Positions 26,012-35,136 of a stretch of DNA of 64,000 nt are shown one piece after another. The stretch covers positions 682,001 through 746,000 of the forward strand of contig NZ_AP012547.1 of NCBI RefSeq assembly GCF_000828635.1. The letters run 5' to 3'. How positions within the stretch are numbered: the first letter of the stretch is position 1; each line of letters begins with the position of its first letter. The DNA comes from Sulfuritalea hydrogenivorans sk43H (lineage in GTDB: Bacteria; Pseudomonadota; Gammaproteobacteria; Burkholderiales; Rhodocyclaceae). Both the position numbers and the translations under genes were made by a program. The notes under the pieces are model-generated. The model did no database searches. It was given only the letters and a program-made list of their open reading frames with translations, and was not told where the DNA came from.

Positions 26012-29000
26012 ATGACTCTCCGAGACAGGATGCAAGCATTCCCACGCAAGTTCTGGCCGACGCTGGCCATGTTTCTTGCGCTTGCCGTTACTTTTGTGGT
26101 TTACGTCGATTCTGAAAAGCATATCGACCGCGCCAATGAATTGCGGCATCTTTCCTTGTTGCGGGCAGGCCAATTGCGGCAGTCGTCATACGATCTGACG
26201 CAGATGGCCAGAAGCTATGTGGTGACCGGTGAGCCGCTCTACAAAAAGTACTATCAGGACATTCTGGACATTCGCGACGGCAAGAAGTCGCGACCGCCGG
26301 GCTACCTGTATTCCTACTGGGACATGGTGCTGGCTGGCACCCAATCGCCCCCGGCTACCGAGGGGGAAGCCATCCCCCTGCTGGACCTGATGCGCCAGAC
26401 CGGATTCACCGAGGAGGAACTGCGCCATCTGGCATTGGCCAAGGCAAATTCCGATGCCTTGGCCGCTATCGAATTCGAAGCCATGAAGCTGGTCGAAAGC
26501 GCCGGACCGGATGCCGCAGCCAACCGATCCAGGGCGCTGCAGATGATGCACGATGCCGCCTACCTTCAAGCCAAGGCGGCCATCGTGAGACCGATCAATG
26601 AAGCCTACAAGTTGATGGACCAGCGTACCGTTGACCGGATTCGTTCGGCCGAACGCCAGGCTGTCATGTTCCGGATCATGTTCATCGCCTGCGTTTTCGG
26701 AGCGCTGCTGGTGCTTTGGCAGGCGTATGTCGCCTTGCGAAAAATCCTGGGAGGGTCCGCGGACGAGGTACGCGCGCAAATGCGCAGGATCGGGCAGGGG
26801 GATTTGTCGTCGATCATAGCGATCACACCCGGCATGGAAGACACTGTACTGGCCGATTTGTTGGCCATGCAGGTCCGGTTGAAGACCATCGAGGCCGAGC
26901 GTGAAGCGGCTGCTCATGTGCTGCGGCAGTCTGAGCGGAGATTCTCCACGGCTTTCAGTTCGTGCCCCATTGCGGCGTCGATTGCCACGGTAGAGGGTGG
27001 CCGTTTCATCGAGGCAAACGATAATTATGAGCGGGATTTCGGCTGGCCCCGAGTCGATCTGATCGGCAAGACTTCAGTGGAAGTAGGCATCTGGCCGGAT
27101 TCGGCGACGCGACAGCAATGGGTAAATGCACTCACCCGCGAAGGCCGGTTGGTCGATTTTGAAACCAGCTGGATGCACAAGAATGGGCAGCGACGGAATG
27201 TCAGCATTTCGGCAGAGATTACCCAGCTGGATGGAAAGGCCTGCATCCTGGCCTACTCCGCGGACATCACTCCCCGAAAGCAGGTGGAGCAGGCCCTGAT
27301 AGCCAACAGAACGCGCCTGCGCGCAGTGCTGGATGGCGTTCAGAACGGGGTAATCACGATCACCGAGAGCGGCGTCATCGAATCCTTGAACCAGTCTGCG
27401 CAACAGATGTTTGGCTACGGCGCGGACGAAGTGGAGGGCAAGAACGTCAGCATGTTGATGCCTGAACCCTACAGCGCAGCGCATGATGGCTACCTCGAGA
27501 GTTATCGGCGCAGCGGCATCAAGAAGATCATTGGCCGAAGAACCGAGGTCATCGCCCGGCACAAGGATGGCTCGACTTTCCCGATCGAGCTGGGTGTGAC
27601 TGAAACCTGGCTGAATGACGAGAGGATATTCATCGGCAGCATCAGCGACATCAGCTTTCGCAGGAAAGCCGAGGCCGAGCTTCGCATCGCTGCCACCGCC
27701 TTCGAGTCGCGGGAAGGCACCATCGTTACTGATGCCAATGGCGTGATTCTGAGAGTCAATCAGGCTTTTGTCGATAGTACCGGCTATTCGGCGGAAGAAG
27801 TCATCGGCCAGACACCGAAAATTCTCAAATCGGGTCGACACGATGCAGCGTTCTATGCAGCGATGTGGGATTGCATCGGCAGGACCGGAACATGGCAGGG
27901 CGAAATCTGGGATCGACGCAAAAATGGCGAGATCTATCTGAAGTGGCTCACCATCTCCGCGGTAAGGGGGGAAGAAGGGAGCATTACCCACTATGTGAGT
28001 ACGCATCACGACATTACCGAGCGCAAGAAGGCAGAAGAGAGAATCCAGGAACTGGCTTTTTTCGACTCCCTTACCCACTTGCCCAATCGCACGCTGCTGA
28101 TGGATCGCCTGAAACAGGCCATGACTGTCGGCAACCGCAACAGCAGCTTTGGCGCCGTGCTGTTCATCGACCTCGATCATTTCAAGACGCTGAACGACAC
28201 GCTCGGCCACGACAAGGGCGATCTGTTGCTGCTGCAGGTTGCGCAACGTCTTTCTTCCAGCGTGCGAGAGGGCGACACGGTGGCGCGGCTGGGGGGCGAT
28301 GAATTCGTGGTGGTGCTGGGGAACCTGAACAAGACCTCGCAGGAGGCGGCCAGCCAGACTGAAGCCGTGGGTGAAAAGATTCTCGCTGTTCTCGGCAAGT
28401 TGTATCAGCTCGGCGATATCGATTATCGCAGCTCGGCAAGCATAGGCGCGACGCTGTTTCGCGGGCATGAGACGTCCATCGACGACTTGTTGAAACAGGC
28501 CGACCTGGCCATGTACAAGTCCAAGGCCACGGGGCGCAATGCGCTGCATTTCTTCGATCCCGCCATGCAGACGGTGGTGATTGAGCGCGCCGCCCTTGAG
28601 GTCGGTCTGCGCAGGGCCATCGAGGGGCAGCAGCTGGTGCTTCACTATCAGGCCCAGGTAGTTGGGGATGGTCAGGTCATGGGCGCGGAAGCGCTGGTTC
28701 GCTGGCAGCATCCCGAGCGCGGCATGATATCGCCCGCCGAGTTCATCCCACTCGCCGAGGAAACCGGGCTGATACTGCCTTTGGGTGAATGGGTGCTGGA
28801 TACCGTCTGCTCCCAGCTCGCCTCATGGGCAGCGCAGACCGGCATGGCCCATCTCACGGTGGCCGTCAATGTCAGCGCCCAGCAGTTCCGGGATTCTGAC
28901 TTTGTCCATAAGGTCTTGGCGATCCTCAATAAAAGGGGCGCCAACCCGAGCCGGCTCAAGCTGGAGTTGACCGAGAGCCTGCTGGTGGACAACGTCGAGG

Positions 29001-29350
29001 ACATCATCGAAAAAATGTTTGCGTTGAAAGCCAAGGGGGTCGGTTTCGCGCTCGATGACTTCGGCACCGGGTATTCCTCGTTGTCCTACCTGAAGCGCCT
29101 GCCGCTGGACCAGCTGAAGATCGACCAGTCGTTCGTGCGCGACATTCTGGTCGATCCCAACGACGCGGCAATCGCCAGAACCGTCGTGGCACTGGCACAA
29201 AGCTTGGGGCTGGGGGTAATCGCCGAGGGCGTCGAGACCGAGGCACAGCGCGCCTTGCTGGCCAGCTCGGGTTGTCATGTCTATCAGGGCTATTTCTTCA
29301 GCCGGCCGTTGCCGCTGGCGAGTTTCGAGGAGTTTGTGCGGCGCGGTTGA
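26012..29350 (+). CDS. Membrane sensor with PAS, GGDEF and EAL domains (c-di-GMP turnover)
   Basis: The 1112-residue protein has two membrane helices (about residues 16-34 and 207-230). They enclose a periplasmic sensor region with the pattern SSYDLTQMARSYVVTGEPLYKKYY. Three PAS domains follow (about 305-680), then a GGDEF domain with intact GGDEF at 761-765 and an RxxD inhibitory site (REGD) five residues before it. The EAL domain has EAL at 893-895, DDFGTGYSS and GVETE. Both cyclase and phosphodiesterase motifs look intact. The ATG at 26012 is preferred over an upstream TTG. Confidence 0.92.
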   Translation: MTLRDRMQAFPRKFWPTLAMFLALAVTFVVYVDSEKHIDRANELRHLSLLRAGQLRQSSYDLTQMARSYVVTGEPLYKKYYQDILDIRDGKKSRPPGYLYSYWDMVLAGTQSPPATEGEAIPLLDLMRQTGFTEEELRHLALAKANSDALAAIEFEAMKLVESAGPDAAANRSRALQMMHDAAYLQAKAAIVRPINEAYKLMDQRTVDRIRSAERQAVMFRIMFIACVFGALLVLWQAYVALRKILGGSADEVRAQMRRIGQGDLSSIIAITPGMEDTVLADLLAMQVRLKTIEAEREAAAHVLRQSERRFSTAFSSCPIAASIATVEGGRFIEANDNYERDFGWPRVDLIGKTSVEVGIWPDSATRQQWVNALTREGRLVDFETSWMHKNGQRRNVSISAEITQLDGKACILAYSADITPRKQVEQALIANRTRLRAVLDGVQNGVITITESGVIESLNQSAQQMFGYGADEVEGKNVSMLMPEPYSAAHDGYLESYRRSGIKKIIGRRTEVIARHKDGSTFPIELGVTETWLNDERIFIGSISDISFRRKAEAELRIAATAFESREGTIVTDANGVILRVNQAFVDSTGYSAEEVIGQTPKILKSGRHDAAFYAAMWDCIGRTGTWQGEIWDRRKNGEIYLKWLTISAVRGEEGSITHYVSTHHDITERKKAEERIQELAFFDSLTHLPNRTLLMDRLKQAMTVGNRNSSFGAVLFIDLDHFKTLNDTLGHDKGDLLLLQVAQRLSSSVREGDTVARLGGDEFVVVLGNLNKTSQEAASQTEAVGEKILAVLGKLYQLGDIDYRSSASIGATLFRGHETSIDDLLKQADLAMYKSKATGRNALHFFDPAMQTVVIERAALEVGLRRAIEGQQLVLHYQAQVVGDGQVMGAEALVRWQHPERGMISPAEFIPLAEETGLILPLGEWVLDTVCSQLASWAAQTGMAHLTVAVNVSAQQFRDSDFVHKVLAILNKRGANPSRLKLELTESLLVDNVEDIIEKMFALKAKGVGFALDDFGTGYSSLSYLKRLPLDQLKIDQSFVRDILVDPNDAAIARTVVALAQSLGLGVIAEGVETEAQRALLASSGCHVYQGYFFSRPLPLASFEEFVRRG

Positions 29351-29461
29351 ATGTGTGACGGCTGCCGCAAATGTCGTCGGCTGAGCGATTTTGCTTGTTT
29401 GCCCTAAGGTTTTTCCCCTGACAGCCGTAAAAGAAGTACGGATTCGGCAGGGGGACAGAAC

Positions 29462-29608
29462 ATGAAATTCAGAGTGAATTACAAGGGCATCCAGAAATAC
29501 ATCGGCCAGCTGGAAATGGCAAACGCCTATCTGGCGAAGCATTGGGGGTCGGTTTCACGGGCCTATGAATTCGGCGTAAAGCTGGAGCTTGTGCAGCAGG
29601 TCAGATAG
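29462..29608 (+). CDS. Small hypothetical protein of 48 residues
   Basis: An ATG with a GGGGGACA sequence upstream opens a 48-codon frame beginning MKFRVNYKGIQKYIGQLEMA and ending VKLELVQQVR. I do not recognise it. The composition (aromatic residues, balanced charge, one predicted helix) looks like a genuine small protein. It follows the GGDEF-EAL gene by 111 bases and precedes a long terminator hairpin. Confidence 0.4.
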   Translation: MKFRVNYKGIQKYIGQLEMANAYLAKHWGSVSRAYEFGVKLELVQQVR

Positions 29609-29669
29609 CTGCCGCTTGCAGGGACCTCGCCCGATAGAAACGCTTGCCCTGCGTGCCACGCACGCTTCC

Positions 29670-29719
29670 CCGGCACCAAAAACAAACCCCGCCATGGCGG
29701 GGTTTGTTTTTGGTGCCGG
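29670..29719. terminator. Very long bidirectional terminator (24-bp perfect inverted repeat)
   Basis: Bases 29670-29693 pair without mismatch with 29696-29719 around a two-base AT centre. The GC core (CCCCGCC/GGCGGGG) is flanked by AAAAACAAA and TTTGTTTTT tracts, so it can stop transcription from both sides. It separates the plus-strand GGDEF-EAL region from the minus-strand TRAP operon. Confidence 0.88.
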
Positions 29720-29745
29720 CCGTTTCCGGCCGGGCTCATGCTGTC

Positions 29746-30861
29746 TTACTTCTTCTTCGGCGCAGCTTTGGTGGTGGCGAAGCGGCCGCTCTGCATGAAG
29801 TTGTCGAAGCCGGCTTCGGTGAAACGGAACCACAGGTGCTGCTCGTCGCGGAAGGCGGCGTAGTCCTCGTAGACCTTCTTCCATGCCGGGTTCTTGGCCG
29901 ACAGGTCGGAGTAAAGCGCCATTGCCGCCTGATAGGCCGCCGTCATGATGCTCTTGTCGAACTGGTGCAGTTTGGCGCCGGCCGACACCAGGCGCTTGAG
30001 GGCTGCGGGGTTCTTCGCGTCGTACTTGGCCTGCATGTCGATGTGGGCGTGCGAGGCGGCAGCGGCGAGGATCGCCTTGTATTCGGCGGGCAGTCCGTCG
30101 TAGGCCTTCTGGTTGACGTAGAGCGAGAGCTGCGGACCACCTTCCCACCAGCCCGGGTAGTAGTAGTGCTTGGCAACCTTGACGAAGCCGAGCTTCTCGT
30201 CGTCATAGGGGCCGACCCATTCCGTGGCGTCGATGGTGCCTTTTTCCAGGGCCTGGTAGATTTCGCCGCCGGGGATGTTCTGCGGCACGCCGCCGATGGC
30301 CGACAGCACCTTGCCGCCGAAGCCGCCGATGCGCATCTTGAGGCCCTTGATGTCGGCCAGGCTCCTGATCTCCTTGCGGTACCAGCCGCCCATCTGGGCG
30401 CCGGTGTTGCCCATCGGGAAATTCACGATGTTGTAGGGCTTGTAGAACTCGCGCAGCAGCTTCATGCCGTTGCCTTCGTACATCCAGGCGGTCATCTGGC
30501 GGCTGTTGAGGCCGAAGGGAATCGCGCAGTCGATGGCGAAGGTGTCATCCTTGCCGAAGAAGTAGTAGGGCGCGGTATGCGCGCACTCGACGGTACCCTG
30601 CTGCACGCCATCCACCACGCCGAAGGCGGGCATCAGTTCGCCGCCGGCATGCACGGAGATGGTGAACTTGCCACCGGTGGCCTCGGAGACGGTCTTCGAG
30701 AAGACGTCGGCGGCGCCGAAGATGGTGTCGAGCGCCTTGGGGAAGCTCGATGCCAGCCGCCAGCGGATGGTGGGAGCGCCCTGGGCGTGCACCGCCGGTG
30801 CGGCACCGGCGGCCAGGATGCCGGCAATACCGGCGTTTTGCAGAAATTTGCGACGTTCCAT
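29746..30861 (-). CDS. dctP: TRAP transporter substrate-binding protein (DctP family, TakP-like)
   Basis: The 371-residue periplasmic protein begins MERRKFLQNAGIAGILAAGAAPAVHA, a twin-arginine signal with cleavage near AQG. The mature part has WRLASSFPKALDTIFGAADVFSKTVSEATGGKF and GTIDATEWVGPYDDEKLGF, resembling the TakP group that binds 2-oxo acids or other carboxylates; the ligand is not certain. A lysine-rich tail ends the protein. It is the last gene of the dctQ-dctM-dctP operon, 82 bases after dctM. Confidence 0.92.
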   Translation of the reverse strand: MERRKFLQNAGIAGILAAGAAPAVHAQGAPTIRWRLASSFPKALDTIFGAADVFSKTVSEATGGKFTISVHAGGELMPAFGVVDGVQQGTVECAHTAPYYFFGKDDTFAIDCAIPFGLNSRQMTAWMYEGNGMKLLREFYKPYNIVNFPMGNTGAQMGGWYRKEIRSLADIKGLKMRIGGFGGKVLSAIGGVPQNIPGGEIYQALEKGTIDATEWVGPYDDEKLGFVKVAKHYYYPGWWEGGPQLSLYVNQKAYDGLPAEYKAILAAAASHAHIDMQAKYDAKNPAALKRLVSAGAKLHQFDKSIMTAAYQAAMALYSDLSAKNPAWKKVYEDYAAFRDEQHLWFRFTEAGFDNFMQSGRFATTKAAPKKK

Positions 30862-30943
30862 GTATGAATCTCCTCGATGTTGTTTAACCAAAACGGCGGT
30901 GCCGGAATGGCCTGTCGCCGGATACTACACCACAACTTTTTTC

Positions 30944-32674
30944 TTATTTGCCCTTGTTGATGGACTGCTGCAAGGCCTTCGCGGGATCGTCTTCCTCTTC
31001 CTTCTCGCGCTCGGCTTTGGCCTCCTCGGACTCTTCCTTGCCGTCTGCCGCAAGCTCCGGTTCGGCCGCAGGCGGTGCTTCGAGCTGGATCGTTTGCGCG
31101 TCGGCCTTGGGCGCATCGACGCTGCCGGTGACCAGTTGCGGGAAGGCGATGATCAGGCCGACCATGATCACCTGGATGATGACGAAGGGTACCGCGCCCC
31201 AGTAGATCTGGGTGGTGGTGACCGGCGCGATGGTCTTCCTGGTCAGGCGATCGATGTACTCGTTGTGTGGTGCCACGCTGCGCAGATAGAACAGCGCGAA
31301 GCCGAAGGGCGGGTGCATGAACGAGGTCTGCATGTTCACCGCCATCAGCACGCCGAACCAGACCAGATCGATGCCCAGTTTCTCCGCCACCGGCCCCAGC
31401 AGGGGAATCACGATGAAGGCCAGCTCGAAGAAGTCGAGGAAGAAGGCCAGGAAGAAGACCAGGATGTTCACCACGATCAGGAAGCCGATCTGGCCGCCGG
31501 GCAGTCCGGTCAGCAGGTGTTCGACCCAGATCGAGCCATCGACGGCCTGGAAGGTCAGGCTGAAGACCGTGGCGCCAAGCAGGATGAAGACCACGAAGCA
31601 GGACAGTTTCATGGTCGCGTCCATCGCCTGCTTCATCAGGCTGATGCTCAGGCGGCGGCGAGACATGGCCATGATCAATGCGCCGGAGGCGCCCATGGCG
31701 CCGCCTTCGGTCGGCGTTGCGATGCCGAGGAAAATGGTGCCGAGCACCAGGAAGATCAGTGCCAGCGGCGGAATCAGGACGAAGGTGACGCGTTCGGCCA
31801 TGCGCGAGAGCAGGCCCAGCTTGGTCACGCGGTTGAGCATGGCCAGCGCGAAGGCGACGCCGACACCGACGCACATGGAAATCACGATCTTCTCGTCCAG
31901 CGCCGTGTCCGCCGGGCGGGTCTTGGCGTAGGCGATTGCAGCAGCGATGGATACCACCGCCAGCGCCAGTACCGAGCGCAGACCGGCACTGCCGTCGTCC
32001 TCGCGGATGGTGCGGGCTTCCAGCGGCAGGGCCGGAACATAGGCCGGCTTGATCAGGCTGATGATGAATACCCAGCCGACGTAGAGTCCGGTCAGGACGA
32101 AGCCGGGGATGAAGGCGCCGGCATACAGGTCGCCGACGCTGCGGCCGAGCTGGTCGGCGATCACGATCAGCACCAGCGAGGGCGGGATGATCTGCGCCAG
32201 CGTGCCCGAGGCGGCAATCACGCCCGAGGCGATGCGCCGGTCGTAGCCGTAGCGCAGCATGATCGGCAGCGAGATCAGGCCCATCGAGATCACCGAGGCC
32301 GCCACCACGCCGGTGGTCGCGGCGAGCATGGCGCCGACGAAGATTACCGCATAGGCCAGGCCGCCGCGGATCGGGCCGAACAGCTGGCCGATGGTATCGA
32401 GCAGGTCCTCGGCCATGCCCGAGCGTTCGAGGATCAGGCCCATGAAGGTGAAGAAGGGAATCGCCAGCAGCGTATCGTTCTGCATGATGCCGAAGATGCG
32501 CAGCGGCAGCGCCTGCAGCAGCGAGTGCGGCAGCAGGCCGAGTTCGACGCCGAGCCAGCCGAAGAACAGGCCGCAGGCCGCCAGCGAAAAGGCCACCGAA
32601 TAGCCCATCAGCAGGAAGATGATCAGGCCGCCGAACATGATCGGCGCCATGTTGTGCTGGAGGATTTCGATCAT
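30944..32674 (-). CDS. dctM: TRAP transporter large permease DctM, extended type
   Basis: The 576-residue membrane protein is longer than the usual DctM (about 430). It has an extra membrane stretch after residue 230 (KPAYVPALPLEARTIREDDGSAGL and following helices) and a charged C-terminal tail ending DDPAKALQQSINKGK. N-terminal helices begin APIMFGGLIIFLLMGYSVAFSLAACGLFFGWLGVELG, and the family motif GIATPTEGGAMGASGALIMA is present. This long form belongs to the group annotated for mannitol/chloroaromatic or 2-oxo-acid substrates. Its start overlaps the dctQ stop by four bases. Confidence 0.92.
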   Translation of the reverse strand: MIEILQHNMAPIMFGGLIIFLLMGYSVAFSLAACGLFFGWLGVELGLLPHSLLQALPLRIFGIMQNDTLLAIPFFTFMGLILERSGMAEDLLDTIGQLFGPIRGGLAYAVIFVGAMLAATTGVVAASVISMGLISLPIMLRYGYDRRIASGVIAASGTLAQIIPPSLVLIVIADQLGRSVGDLYAGAFIPGFVLTGLYVGWVFIISLIKPAYVPALPLEARTIREDDGSAGLRSVLALAVVSIAAAIAYAKTRPADTALDEKIVISMCVGVGVAFALAMLNRVTKLGLLSRMAERVTFVLIPPLALIFLVLGTIFLGIATPTEGGAMGASGALIMAMSRRRLSISLMKQAMDATMKLSCFVVFILLGATVFSLTFQAVDGSIWVEHLLTGLPGGQIGFLIVVNILVFFLAFFLDFFELAFIVIPLLGPVAEKLGIDLVWFGVLMAVNMQTSFMHPPFGFALFYLRSVAPHNEYIDRLTRKTIAPVTTTQIYWGAVPFVIIQVIMVGLIIAFPQLVTGSVDAPKADAQTIQLEAPPAAEPELAADGKEESEEAKAEREKEEEDDPAKALQQSINKGK

Positions 32675-33336
32675 TTTTTGCTCCCGGCGCCGTCGTTTCT
32701 GTTCTGGTCGGCTACCATGTCAATCGCATCTTCGACACGGTCGACCACTTCGGGGGCAACTTGATGCTTGAGAATTTCCTCGGCCAGTTCCTCCTCGGCC
32801 GTCTTGGTTTGTACGGGTTGCGTCGGGTCGACTGCCAGTCCCATGAGGAAGCCGATGCGCTTGATCAGTTCCGACAGGCCTTGCAGTCCCAGCAGGATAA
32901 AGCCGGCCGGGACCAGGGCATAAACCGGCCAGCGGATCAGGCCGCCGGCATTCTGCGACATCTCGCCGCTGTTGTAGGCCTGGATCACCAGCGGCCAGAC
33001 CAGTTCGTTGACCTTGTAGACGAAGGGCAGCAGGAAGAAGACGATGCCGACGCACTCGACGATAATCTGCGTGCGCTTGGAAAAGCGTCCGACGATGACG
33101 TCGATCTTGACGTGACCCTGGCGCAGCATGGTGTAGGCCGAGCCAAGCAGGACCACGGCGGCGAACAGGTACCACTGGATTTCGAGGAAGGCGTTCGAAC
33201 TCATGTCGAAGGCCTTGCGTATCACGGCATTGACGGCCGAGATGATCACGGCGAAGAGCACCAGCCACATCAGGCTGCGACCGACGCGTTCATTGAGGCC
33301 GTCGATCAGTTGCGACAGCTTGAGCATGGCATTCAT
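32671..33336 (-). CDS. dctQ: TRAP transporter small permease DctQ
   Basis: The 221-residue protein has four membrane helices and the DctQ block SNAFLEIQWYLFAAVVLLGSAYTMLRQGHVKIDVIVGRFSKRTQ. It bridges the binding protein and DctM. A GAGGAG sequence precedes the ATG. The acidic C-terminal tail of about 45 residues is longer than in many DctQ proteins. It is the first gene of the operon, reading away from the GntR regulator across a 335-base control region. Confidence 0.9.
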   Translation of the reverse strand: MNAMLKLSQLIDGLNERVGRSLMWLVLFAVIISAVNAVIRKAFDMSSNAFLEIQWYLFAAVVLLGSAYTMLRQGHVKIDVIVGRFSKRTQIIVECVGIVFFLLPFVYKVNELVWPLVIQAYNSGEMSQNAGGLIRWPVYALVPAGFILLGLQGLSELIKRIGFLMGLAVDPTQPVQTKTAEEELAEEILKHQVAPEVVDRVEDAIDMVADQNRNDGAGSKK

Positions 33337-33534
33337 GTGCGGTTCTCCTCCCGGATTTCGCATCTGTCGCGCCGTGCGCGCAGTGCTGTTCTCTTGTTGG
33401 CAGAAGGCATATTAACCCGAGCTCTCAACATTAGTTGATTCAAGAACTTCTCCTTGATGCATCAGTATCTTGCGGAGGATCGCCAGTGCCGGATGGGGAC
33501 GCGATCGACCAGCCGGGCATTCTTGGTGGGTCAG

Positions 33535-33545
33535 TGGTCTGACCA
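33535..33545. promoter_or_regulatory. FadR/GntR-family operator 1
   Basis: TGGTCTGACCA is a perfect palindrome around the central T and matches the TGGTNNNACCA rule of GntR regulators with FCD domains. It lies 98 bases from the second copy. Confidence 0.8.
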
Positions 33546-33623
33546 AATGTTTGCGGATGTTAGTGATCGCGAGAGGCGATGTCAACAGCTACTGGCCATA
33601 TCGGCTTGTTTGATCCCGTCCGG

Positions 33624-33653
33624 TTGATATTGTGGTCAGACCAATGTTATATT
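33624..33653 (+). promoter_or_regulatory. Predicted promoter of the GntR gene
   Basis: TTGATA (33624-33629) and TATATT (33648-33653) are 18 bases apart. Operator 2 lies between them, so regulator binding should block polymerase and give autorepression. Confidence 0.7.
33633..33643. promoter_or_regulatory. FadR/GntR-family operator 2
   Basis: TGGTCAGACCA is a palindrome of the same class as operator 1, placed between the -35 and -10 boxes of the regulator gene. Confidence 0.82.
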
Positions 33654-33671
33654 GAAAAAATGGAGACGAAA

Positions 33672-34391
33672 ATGACGGCCCCGCGGCTTGCCGATGTGGT
33701 GGCCCGGGAGATCGAGCAGCGGATGCTGGAGGGCGGCTTGAAGGCTGGCGATCGCCTGCCTTCCGAAAGGGACTTGTCCCTGGAGTTGGGCGTTTCGCGC
33801 GCTTCCCTGCGTGAGGCGATCCACAAGCTGGCGGCACGTGGATTGCTGGAAAGCCGGCATGGGGGAGGTACCTTTGTCACCGACCGGCTCGACGCCAGCT
33901 TCGGCAACCTGTGGGAGGAAATTCTGCGTGACCATCCCGCGGTGCATGAGGACATGCTGGAGTTTCGCCACATGCTGGAAGGGCGCGCCGCGGAATCCGC
34001 CGCCCATCGCGCCACCGCGGCCGATCGTGAGCGCGTCCGGCAGAACCTGGCAATGCTGGAAGCGGCTTTTGCCGGTGATGACCTGGATGCCCAGGTCGAT
34101 ACCGATCTGGCGTTTCACCAGGCCATCGCCGAAGCTTCGCACAATGTCATCATCGGCCACCTGACCGCGAGCCTGCTGCGCCTGATGCGCGACAACCTGC
34201 GGCGCAACCTGAGCGAACTGATGCAGATTCCGGCCGCGAAGGAACAATTGCTCGATCAGCATCGTGCGGTGTGGCGGGCGATCGAACACGGCGATGCGGG
34301 ACAGGCGATGGAGGCGGCGGCCGACCACATCGGCTACGTGCGCCAGAACCTCAGCCGCCTGCTGCGCAGTGCCGCGCGCCACAAGTCCTGA
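33672..34391 (+). CDS. GntR family regulator with FCD domain (FadR subfamily)
   Basis: The 239-residue protein has an N-terminal winged helix (VVAREIEQRMLEGGLKAGDRLPSERDLSLELGVSRASLREAIHKLAARGLLESRHGGGTFV, about residues 7-68) and an all-helical FCD domain (about 85-225) with DTDLAFHQAIAEASHN and HRAVWRAIEHGDAGQAMEAAADHIGYV, whose histidines bind metal in this family. The ATG at 33672 is chosen because GGAG lies six bases upstream; an ATG at 33660 would be almost leaderless. It is divergent from the TRAP operon and probably represses it, with the transported acid as inducer. Confidence 0.9.
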   Translation: MTAPRLADVVAREIEQRMLEGGLKAGDRLPSERDLSLELGVSRASLREAIHKLAARGLLESRHGGGTFVTDRLDASFGNLWEEILRDHPAVHEDMLEFRHMLEGRAAESAAHRATAADRERVRQNLAMLEAAFAGDDLDAQVDTDLAFHQAIAEASHNVIIGHLTASLLRLMRDNLRRNLSELMQIPAAKEQLLDQHRAVWRAIEHGDAGQAMEAAADHIGYVRQNLSRLLRSAARHKS

Positions 34392-34401
34392 AACCCGAAG
34401 C

Positions 34402-35046
34402 ATGAGCACGGCACGGATCACCCGGTTCTGTTTCGTCCGTCACGGCGAGACCGACTGGAACGGCGAGAAGCGGATTCAGGGGCAGATCGACATCGACCTC
34501 AACGCAGCCGGCGAAGCGCAGGCCCGGGCGGTGGGTGTGGGCCTGGCGAAGCATTCCTTTGCCGCCGCATACAGCAGCGATTTGCTGCGCGCCTGGCGCA
34601 CGGCGCAGATCGCCACCCGCGGCCTCGGCCTCGCCGTGTCGCCAGCGCCGACTCTTCGCGAACGCAATTTCGGCGTATTGCAGGGCATCACCGTGCAGGA
34701 AGCCAGCGTCCAGCGTCCGGAGGCGCATCGCCACCATCAGGCGCGGACACCGGATTACAACTATGAATCCGGCGAATCCCTGATTGCCTTCGCGGCCCGG
34801 GTCGCGACCGGGCTCGAAGCCATGGCCGCACGCCACGTCGGCCAGAGTGTGCTGGCTTTTACCCACGGCGGCGTGCTTGACGTCGTCTATCGCGCCGCTG
34901 CCGGCAGGGCGCTGGATGTGCCGCGCGATTTTCAGTTGCCGAACGCGGCATTCAACTGGCTGGAATACGACGACAAGGGTTGGCGGCTGATTTCCTGGGC
35001 CGATTGCAGCCATCTTCAGCGGGTGCTCGACGAGATGCTCGAATAA
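34402..35046 (+). CDS. Histidine phosphatase family protein (phosphoglycerate mutase-like)
   Basis: The 214-residue protein carries the catalytic RHGETDWNGEKRIQGQIDIDLNAAGEAQA (RHG at about residues 12-14), the second arginine motif SDLLRAWRTA, LRERNFG, and the second histidine in FTHGGVLDVV. It belongs to the branch including GpmB, CobC and broad phosphatases; the substrate cannot be told from sequence. The segment AVSPAPTL just before LRERNFG is encoded by an antisense copy of the dispersed repeat. It follows the GntR gene by 10 bases. Confidence 0.88.
   Translation: MSTARITRFCFVRHGETDWNGEKRIQGQIDIDLNAAGEAQARAVGVGLAKHSFAAAYSSDLLRAWRTAQIATRGLGLAVSPAPTLRERNFGVLQGITVQEASVQRPEAHRHHQARTPDYNYESGESLIAFAARVATGLEAMAARHVGQSVLAFTHGGVLDVVYRAAAGRALDVPRDFQLPNAAFNWLEYDDKGWRLISWADCSHLQRVLDEMLE
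34630..34657 (-). repeat. 26-bp dispersed repeat, copy in phosphatase gene
   Basis: On the minus strand it reads GAAGAGTCGGCGCTGGCG then ACACGGCGAG. It lies antisense to the gene and encodes AVSPAPTL. Confidence 0.6.
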
Positions 35047-35136
35047 CCGCCTGGCGACAGGGTTTCAGGGGGATTTCTGACGGGCGGGGCCGGATGCTAA
35101 AATTCGCGCCTTCCCATCCCTCTCCGGATTCCCGCC

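Larger units (their letters stand above)
33337..33671. promoter_or_regulatory. Divergent control region of TRAP operon and GntR gene
   Basis: This 335-base gap contains two 11-bp FadR-type operators and a sigma-70-like promoter reading toward the regulator. The part nearest dctQ (33337-33530) shows no recognisable gene; a dctQ promoter must lie here but no strong consensus match was seen. Confidence 0.7.

Noticed and set aside
30659-32764. A 700-codon open frame antisense to the TRAP transporter genes
   Set aside because: The product is low-complexity (Asp, Gln, His and Arg-rich), typical of an antisense shadow in high-GC DNA; dctM is well supported.
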